From NCBI RefSeq assembly GCF_019175385.1, contig NC_083338.1, positions 88,309,777 to 88,373,776 of the forward strand: a stretch of 64,000 nucleotides of DNA, given 5' to 3'. The DNA comes from Lycium barbarum. Taxonomy: Eukaryota; Streptophyta; Magnoliopsida; Solanales; Solanaceae. How positions within the stretch are numbered: the stretch's first letter is position 1; every line of letters starts with the position of its first letter. The notes below the pieces were generated by a model, which saw only the letters and a program-made list of their open reading frames with translations, was not told the DNA's origin and did not search any database. Made by a program: the position numbers and the translations under genes. This document shows positions 57,050-64,000 of this stretch, in pieces.

Positions 57050-58497
57050 TGTCACGACCTAAACCGATGAGTCGTGACGAGTGCCTGACCTCTATTGACC
57101 AAGCACCCCTATACTCGTACTTATAGTTCACTGATTGATAGGGTGGCCCATACCTAACTTATAAATAAAAAATACTAACTTGAAAGGACGACATCATGAA
57201 CTCTGTTTCAAGAACTCACAACCATCTGTGTGAATATATATATATGCTAAACATAACGGTGCAAGCCAGCTAGCCTGCCACATATGTTGTACAACAAAAG
57301 AATAAGAGCCGAAGAGCAAACCATCAAATATAAGTAATCTCAAGACCCACGAACAGAAGGAACAATCATAAAAAGGGTATAGGATCATCAAAGACTGAAG
57401 TACTCCTAGTGCTTCTAAGAGTTGAGTAATATGGAAGCTCATTTACTAGTTTGTTCGTTCATATCATAAGATCATGCCAAAATTAAAGAACGGATAGCCT
57501 TAATATACCTTGAAGCATATCTAAGCATCCAATGTCTACTTCTTGAACTCGTAAGTCTACAATAAAGATAACGTAGGCCAAAATTAGACCATTTACACCA
57601 CTTACTATCCAATTCCGGACAACATCTCCTCTGTAAACTTAACAATGCCTCAACTCCCAATTCAATCCAAACATCAACAACAACAATATCAATACTCACA
57701 TATCAAATAATCAAATCTATTGCAAATCCTCTCCTAAAATAGCCTTTAATCTCAAATTTACGCTTATTCAACATACAACTTTCATAACTATATTTCCTTT
57801 ACTTAAAGCCACTAAAATTCTTGGTAATCAATTCAATAATAAAGATAAGAATCATCTACATACCTCAAAGGAAGTGGAACTCCAAGAATCCAACTCCATC
57901 TCTAACTCCTAAGCTCAACAACTTCAAACAAACCCTATGAACAACTTTCCCTTCACAAGCTTGGGTTTACCGAGGCTCAAATCTTGCTAAAACTCCTCCA
58001 ATATGATGGAAAATGTTGAGAGGAAATATCTTAGGGTTTTCTCTAATTTTGGGAATGAAAAATGAGCAAATAAAACGTGAGGGGTATATATATATAAGTG
58101 GAAAAAACGTTCCAGCGGTACGAGTTGACGAGCGGGTCGACGGCCCGTCAACATGTCGACGGTCGTCGACAAGCATCGTCCTTTTTCCACCTTAGATTCA
58201 GGAGCTTTTGCAAGTTGAAGGTGTGAAAGGACGGCTCATTAAAATTTTGACGGCCCGTCCCTTTGCACCGTTGATGCGGGCTAGTTTTTGCAGATTCCCT
58301 GAGTCGCACAAACTCGCGTCGATTCAATTTGTTTAACTTCTAATCCTATCGTATTGCCAGGAACCTATACTTATACTTAAGTATACGCGAGGTAAGACAC
58401 TAAATATCTCAAAAACTCAGGTACGGATCTCCTTACTAGGGGTATATCCAACTATGAAACCAAGGACTTTCTTACGAGAAAAACAAGAGGTGCAACA
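57050..58497 (-). repeat. 5' (right) LTR of X (1448 bp)
   Basis: On the minus strand it starts TGTTGCACCTC (58497) and ends AGGTCGTGACA (57050). GACGG/CCGTC palindromes lie at 58126-58165 and 58249-58259. The core motif (ttacagaggagatgttgtcc) is at about 57616-57635. Confidence 0.88.
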
Positions 58498-58871
58498 TGA
58501 ATTTTGCCAACATCATATCCAAGCTGTTTCAAAGTCGTCACAGGGCATACATTCTACCTAGCCCCTCTATCAATCAACACTTGAGGGATAATCTTATCGC
58601 GGCATTTGACTGTTATGTGTAAGGGCTTGTTGTGGGTCTTACCCTCTCTTGGTAATTCGTCATCATAAAATGATAGCCTATGCGCTCGTAAAACATACCC
58701 TAAAATCTTAGCCAATGTTTCACTTGTAGTGCCGGCGGGTAATTGGACTTCATCTAAAGCTTTCATTAAGGCTAAGCGATGTTGAGACGAATTGAGTAAT
58801 AACAACATTACTGATATCCTGGCAGGAGTTTTATGCAAGTGCTCAACAATCGAATAATCCTTGACTGGCAT
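58498..58871 (-). pseudogene. O protease, N-terminal half
   Basis: The 105-codon frame 58554-58871 starts in the pre-protease region (YSIVEHLHKTPARISVMLLL, LAKILGYV, then SFYDDELPREGKTHNKPLHI). It ends at the active site DRGAR followed by a stop, where DxGA-LN is expected. Past the stop the reading is NVCPVTTLKQLGYDVGKI up to the X insertion. Confidence 0.75.
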
Positions 58872-58961
58872 TTTCCTCCAAAAGTTTTTAGCTTCACCTT
58901 CAGTGATTGGGTTTTTTGAGAATTTTCGCGACGTGGCGCTTCGAGTACGGGCTCTTCTGGA

Positions 58962-59016
58962 GCGTAAGACCTTCTAGACCTGGTCATATGCGTAAGACCT
59001 TCTAGACCTGGTCATA
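58962..59016. repeat. 28 bp tandem duplication in O
   Basis: The unit gcgtaagaccttctagacct plus 'ggtcatat' occurs twice in a row (58962 and 58990). 28 is not a multiple of three, so it shifts the gag-pol frame. Confidence 0.9.
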
Positions 59017-59315
59017 CACCGAACTACAACGGCTACCTCTTTTCCTTTTACCATCATTAGGTGTGATGATTTAATCACAAAAGGTGCATTCTTAACTAGC
59101 CCTGATGTTTTGAGTACGAACAGCTCGTTCTAAATTCGAGTGACTGTTGAGGAATATTTGAGCACGAAGGGCTCTTTCTTGGCTACAACAGAGGACTGGG
59201 ACATCTCAGATTTCCTTGTCATGGGGCCTAACACTTCTTTTCGCTCTTGTAAGGACAACGAGGCGGCGGTTCTTTCCAATCATTTAATATTTGGACAAAT
59301 GATCGCAGGGCTCTC

Positions 59316-60505
59316 TTACCATTCATCACCTCTTTCTATCATGTGAATTTGATTCCCTTCATGCTTCGGGAGAGGATTTGTGTCCATATTTGGAGGTGTT
59401 GGCTCCAGGATAAGCTCATGATTGTCAATCATGTCTTGTAGTTTGTGCCTTAAGTTTATACAATATTCGGTAGTATGGCCAACTTGGTTAGAATGATACG
59501 CGCAAGTGAAATATGGCCAGTACCATCGATCCTTAGGGTTAGCAGGTTTTGGTGGAACAACATTAATTCGACCGACATCTCTTAGTTTTGCAAACAAACT
59601 AGTCTTTGATTCTGGTAAAGTAGTGAATACTCTCGGAGGTTTCTTTTTGGGTGCCTCATAATTTGCTGGTGGAGGCTGGTTTTGGAAAGTCTGGTTTTGT
59701 GGAGCTTGGTTATTGGGTGCTGATATTTGATAATTTGGTCATGGAGCTTGGTTGCTAAGTTGTGCGTAGCACACAGACATCAGGCTATATTGGGGTGAAG
59801 TGGTTAGATAGCTGGTTGGTGGAGGCGATTGGTAGTTGTCTTGATTTTTGTGGGTTATCACTTTTCCTCGGCTCTTTGGGCTAGCAGCTATAGAAATATA
59901 AGCTACATCTTCCTTTTTCTTTTTGCCATTCGTGGCGCCAGACACACCTGCTCTATTTAGTACGCTAACAATCCTGCCGGCCTTGAGGCCATCTTCGATG
60001 TCTTCCCTGATGGTGACTAAATCTGCAAATGAGATTCCTTTCATAGTTATCATTTTGTCAAAACAATCAGCTTCTTGGTACCGTATAAATGCAGCTACTG
60101 GCTTAGCTTCGGTCATAGGTGGTAGCACATGTGCCGCCTAGTCTTTCCAATGACTGACATATTCTCTGTAGGTTTCTATCGATTTCTGATAGATTTTCTC
60201 CAATGAGAAGCAATCAGTAAAAAAATTTTCCACATTGAAACGAAATCTCTCCATGAATGAACTTGCCATCTCCTCCCATGTCTTCCATCGACTGATGTCT
60301 TGTGAGATGAACCACTCCATATCTATTCCTAACAGACTTCGACTGAATAATCTCACGAGCAAAGCTTCGTTTCAACCACTCCCGACCAACTAGTCGCAAC
60401 AAGCTCTCAATCGGGCCCTGGGATTTCCTGACCCATTAAAATGGTCAAATTTGGGAATTTTGAAACCTCTGGTAAACCAAAATCTGGATTTATGCACAAA
60501 TCAGA
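59316..60505 (-). pseudogene. O gag, C-terminal part with zinc knuckle
   Basis: Frames in order on the minus strand. 60214-60505 holds PPRYSDLCINPDFGLPE, FDHFNGSGNPR and the core of the gag domain. 60138-60362 reads WFISQDISRWKTWEEMASSF, RFRFNVENF and TYREYVSHWKD. 59739-60128 is the linker (KMITMKGISFADLVTIREDI). 59316-59597 has the knuckle CAYHSNQVGHTTEYC and LRHKLQDMID. This is the gag domain of Ogre/Tat-type elements. Stops lie between frames. Confidence 0.8.
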
Positions 60506-60512
60506 GTATCTC

Positions 60513-62969
60513 TGTTACACCTCGAAAATTTTGTCGTTGACGCACAGTGAATAGACTAACAGAGGGCACGAAGTATACGATGTTTCAATAAGGAAGAAAT
60601 ACCATTTGATGATCCTAATTGAGATTTCAAAGACATTCGAGGTAAGAGAAGAAAGTTGTCCAAGAAAGGCAAGGTATACATTGTGTATCAAAAGAAATTT
60701 ACGAGTTACAAGTTAATGGTGACTTAATGATGTCTTCGAGAAGAGTTATAACGTCCCTTAGGTTGTTATGAGGTGCTAAACAAGTGTTAAGAAGGTTCCA
60801 TGAGGATTGGAGATCAAGCGAACGATGAAAAATCATTTCAAGGAAATGAGGTTATACGACCGACTTATACGGTCCATATAACATTATACGGTCCATATAA
60901 GGGTCCGTATAACACCCAGCAGAAATGTTGTTTCTTTGATGGTGAAGTACGGTCACTTATACGGACCGTATAAGTGTCCGTGGAAGTCCCGACGAGCTTA
61001 ATTAAGTCCAAGTATAAAGTGATGTTCCCACTTCATTATTTTCATTTCCCATTCTTCTCCATCTCTCTCAAGGCTTCTAGAGTGTTCTACACATTTCATC
61101 AATGCTAAATCAAGACTAATCACATAACAAATTCATCAAACCAAGAGAACGAAGTGCAAGAAACTCATTAGGTTCATCTAAGGCAAGAAAATCCCATTGG
61201 AAGTGAACTAGGGTTTTGGCTCAAGTGAAGTATTTCCACTCAAGGCTCATTCCCACACTATCTAAGGTAAGTTTTATGATCATTCCATGTTGTTTAAGGT
61301 ATTGATAGGTTGAAAGACTTGCATTGTAGAAGGAGATAGAAAATAGGCCAGGAATATGAGAATAGTGACATCTTTGAGTGGTAGCTTAGATTGAATCATG
61401 ATTTTTGATATGTTGTGACTGTGAATATGTTATAAATGATATTAAGAACATGGGATAAACATTGTATGTGAGTAAATGTAGTAGTGTACTATGACCATGG
61501 TTATGGATGATGTGAAGTGAAATTGGAGAATATGGATAATGTAGGTGAATAAAGATTATTGCTTATGATGTTGTGAATGTTATTATAGACATTTGGGAGT
61601 TGATATATGATATGGAGAGAGTTGTATAAACAAAGGAAATGCTGCCCAAATTTTTCTAGCTTTAGTTGAGAACGTTCATGTGATCGATTAGCTAATGTTA
61701 ATATGAACTCTCTTGAAGGTAGAAACGTGAGCATTGAAGGAGAACGACCAAGCAATAGAATAGCTAAATGAAAAGGTATGTAAGGCTAGTCCGTTCCTTC
61801 TAAGGCATGACTCCATGGCATGAATCTTCCTATCTTCTATGACTTCTCTAAATATATGTATATAACGGAAATCATGAGTCTATGTTCATGAAGAGCCTTA
61901 TACGAGATGAAGTAGGATAATGACGATGATGAGCTTAAGTCTAAAGATTCTAAAGTTCATGATATGATGCTTCTATAAAGCTAACGATCCAATTATGATT
62001 TATCGATGTTGTCCTTTGTGCCACACTCACCTTATATGCTAATTCCTTCAAGGTGAGGCAGAATGCTTATGAATGCTCCATAACGGAATCGGGGGTTCAT
62101 GACCTTATGTCACCCGATAAAGTATAGTCATCTTTGAATCTCTATGCATGCCTTATGATGAGTACATGATGATTATATTACACCGCGCCTATATGGCCGG
62201 GCAGACACAGTTAAGGCGGGAAGCATATACACCATGTCTAGATGGCATGGGCAGACACTGCTAGTGGGCGGCATGAGATGGTTACTTCGAACGCGGGAGG
62301 CCTGGACGCAGGCTAATGATGATCACACCGTACCTATATGGTCGGGCAGCTTTTATATATATATATATATATATGCATACATGATATGATGATGATGCTT
62401 ATAAAGTAAGTCAGCATGCATTATTTCTATTAAGACTGACAGACGGTTACAAATTGTTCTTCATTTGATATTCCCCTATTTCATTGATGTATATTTATTG
62501 CTTATGCCTTACATACTCAGTACAATATTAATACTAACTTACTTTTCTTTGGACGCTGTGTTCATGCCCACAGGTAGGCAGGGAGGTGATCCACATTCAT
62601 AGGAGCTATCAGCAGACTTTGAGAGCACTCCATTGTTCCGGAGGTGCCATTGCTTATTATTTTGTGTATATACTTTTGGGCATGATGGGGTCCTGTCCCG
62701 TCCATATGTCTAGTACTCTAGTAGAGGCTCGTAGATACGTATGTGTGGGTAGTATAGTCTCACGATGTCCTTATGGTATGTGTATTATTTTGATAGCCGA
62801 AGGGCTTATGTATATAAAGGTAAATATGTTTCAACATGGAAATGATCTTCTTACGATTATGAGTATAAAAATAATGACTAAACGCAAGATGAGTACGATG
62901 AGTAATAGTATGAGTGGTGCTCGGTGGTTAGCTCCGGGTACCTGTCATGGCCCTAGTTGGGTCGTGACA
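60513..62969 (+). repeat. Solo LTR R in O's gag
   Basis: Starts TGTTACACCTCGAAAA, like Q's LTR, and ends TTGGGTCGTGACA. The target copy atctc lies at 60508-60512 and 62973-62977, with three extra bases (cgg) between the CA end and the second copy. O's gag reads PPRYSDLC across the joined site. A perfect palindrome with 11-base arms around ACGGACCGT lies at 60954-60976, ttatacggtcc copies at 60873-60900, the core motif at 61623-61659 and 'tatatgg-cgggcag' units at 62185-62350. Confidence 0.85.
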
Positions 62970-62977
62970 CGGATCTC

Positions 62978-63485
62978 GGCGGCAAGATAAACTATGCAGA
63001 AAGATAAACAACTCTTATCTAAATGCTTAAGTATCCACCATTGGACTAAGAGGTTGCAACCCTGGAAGTAGTAATAATGGTTGCGGCACTTTTCCAAAGC
63101 TAGGTATATATCTGAAGCATGATAGGGATGATGTCAAAATATTTGGTAAGCCCATTTGTTGTAACCCCTCAAGGATGTGGTTTTCATACCCCTGTTTGGA
63201 TGAATACCTCCCATACAGCTCCCTGAAGGCTATTGTGGGCTCCTGTTTGTTGACAGCAAAAATGTCTTTGATTTCTTTTGGGGGAGGTTTGTGAGGGATG
63301 AGGATATTTTGAGCTAACTTCTTTTTGGATCCGTTTGTGCTTCCCGCGCTTTTCAAGACATCTCTAATTTCTTCTAAGGTGGAAGTCATATCTATCTCTC
63401 CAAATTTGAACACTATTTTGTCATTATCCCAATAACCAGTAATAATCTCTAGCAAACCTGGATCTCCAGTCATACTCATCAACAA
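62978..63485 (-). pseudogene. O gag, N-terminal part
   Basis: The 152-codon frame 63027-63485 reads GDPGLLEIITGYWDNDKIVF, FKFGEIDMTSTLEEIRDVL and AFRELYGRYSS. This is the N-terminal domain found in gag of plant Tat/Ogre-type elements and related proteins (DUF7745-like, named from memory). It ends at a stop near 63025; the frame between it and R is broken. Confidence 0.75.
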
Positions 63486-64000
63486 AGGTAGACTATGTAA
63501 CCCTTTATCTTTTTCTTTTGATCATTAGTCAAACCTTCCCACCACATTACTAAACCCGGTGGCGGAGCCACAATCATATCAATCTTCAAATTTGGAGACA
63601 TCTGCAAAATAGAGTATCATTTTCTCCCAGCCCCCAGGAACAATAATTTATTTCACATAAGACACAATAATTCTTCCAAATAGCAAGTAATGGGATGCAT
63701 TTCCTTCGGGTTTTTATACCGTCTGAACATAGTAAGGTGTCTATCTTGTCCGATTCAGGTAGGTCTGAGATACCTAAACCTTTATATGGTCAGTATGCGC
63801 TATACCAGTAGGATTTGGCTTCTGAGATACCCAAACCTGTATATGGTCAGTATGCGCTATACGAGTAGGATTTGGCTTCGCTCTACACTAGTTGTTCTAG
63901 AGTGGTTTTTCAAGCAAATAACACAGGTTACCCGAGCGAACAAGCTGGGGGTGGGTTCTCTAAGGATGTGGATTGACCGCATGCCCACCGACCTTAGAGA
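63486..64000 (-). other. O upstream of the gag frame, with a 57 bp tandem duplication
   Basis: Probably the start of gag and leader of O; no clear frame. The unit at 63764-63820 is repeated with three or four changes at 63821-63877 (57 bp, 19 codons). No LTR or primer site is reached before the window ends. Confidence 0.5.

Larger units (their letters stand above)
21630..58497 (-). mobile_element. Element X: Ty3 Tekay/Del-like, inserted in O's protease
   Basis: X's visible pieces are 21630-21635 (first six bases, tgtcac, of its left LTR), 41689-45673 and 55364-58497. The target copies are tggat (21625-21629) and tgaat (58498-58502), one mismatch. With them O's protease frame reads through. 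X itself is split by Y at 21636, by Z at 41688 and by U at 45674-55363. Its gag-pol order on the minus strand is gag, PR, RT, RNase H, integrase. The middle of its left LTR was lost in the deletion that joins Y and Z at 40203/40204. Confidence 0.75.
58498..64000 (-). mobile_element. Element O (Ogre/Tat type), right part: gag and start of protease
   Basis: Minus-strand gag and protease of the same element as 19382-21629, interrupted by X on its left and by solo LTR R at 60513-62977. Its 5' LTR lies beyond 64000. Confidence 0.8.

Overview
This window is plant nuclear DNA made almost entirely of LTR retrotransposons nested inside one another. I see no host gene, tRNA, functional rRNA gene or CRISPR array. 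A large, retrotransposon-rich Solanaceae genome (pepper, tobacco or Lycium type) is the best guess. Reasons are the CATTCGAGGACGAATG stem-loop before the polypurine tract, primer sites matching initiator tRNA-Met, Tekay/Del-like Ty3 polyproteins, and an Ogre/Tat element with 'cctacgtatccc' repeats in its 3' part. The family is inferred; I could not search a database.

Provisional letters are used below. Q (1-3256, +) is a heavily mutated Ty3 pol plus the start of its 3' LTR. W (3257-11780, +) inserted into Q's LTR. It has a 3.27 kb 5' LTR, a 3.7 kb internal region without pol, and a 3' LTR cut at 11780. S (11781-14935, -) is a lone LTR without matching flanks. T (14936-19381, -) is a small deleted Ty3 element. 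O (-) is an Ogre/Tat element in two parts, 19382-21629 and 58498-64000. Its protease reading frame is split by X (-; TSD tggat/tgaat). X itself holds Y (-, 21636-40203), which inserted six bases inside X's left LTR. It also holds Z (40204-41688, a truncated LTR) and U (+, 45674-55363, TSD aatcg), which sits in X's protease. Y's right LTR is split by V (+, 29503-38870, TSD gtaag). R (60513-62969, +) is a solo LTR in O's gag. The order O, then X, then Y, then V is four levels deep.

W, V and U form a group of non-autonomous elements with very long LTRs (2.8-3.3 kb) and short internal regions (3.2-3.7 kb). All three carry a segment derived from 5S ribosomal RNA with A-box and C-box sequence kept. 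W and U also share a small acidic ORF (183 and 172 codons) where gag normally starts. Their differences in the best-conserved block are mostly synonymous. All three share with autonomous X a leader hairpin just after the primer site. Its stem shows a compensatory change and its palindromic loop switches between GTGCAC and GCGCGC. This looks like a dimerisation or packaging signal, through which autonomous elements such as X could mobilise the others.

The coding relics of Q, O, X, Y and T all carry stops, frameshifts, deletions or lost catalytic residues. None looks able to move on its own now. V and U have near-identical LTR pairs and are the youngest insertions.
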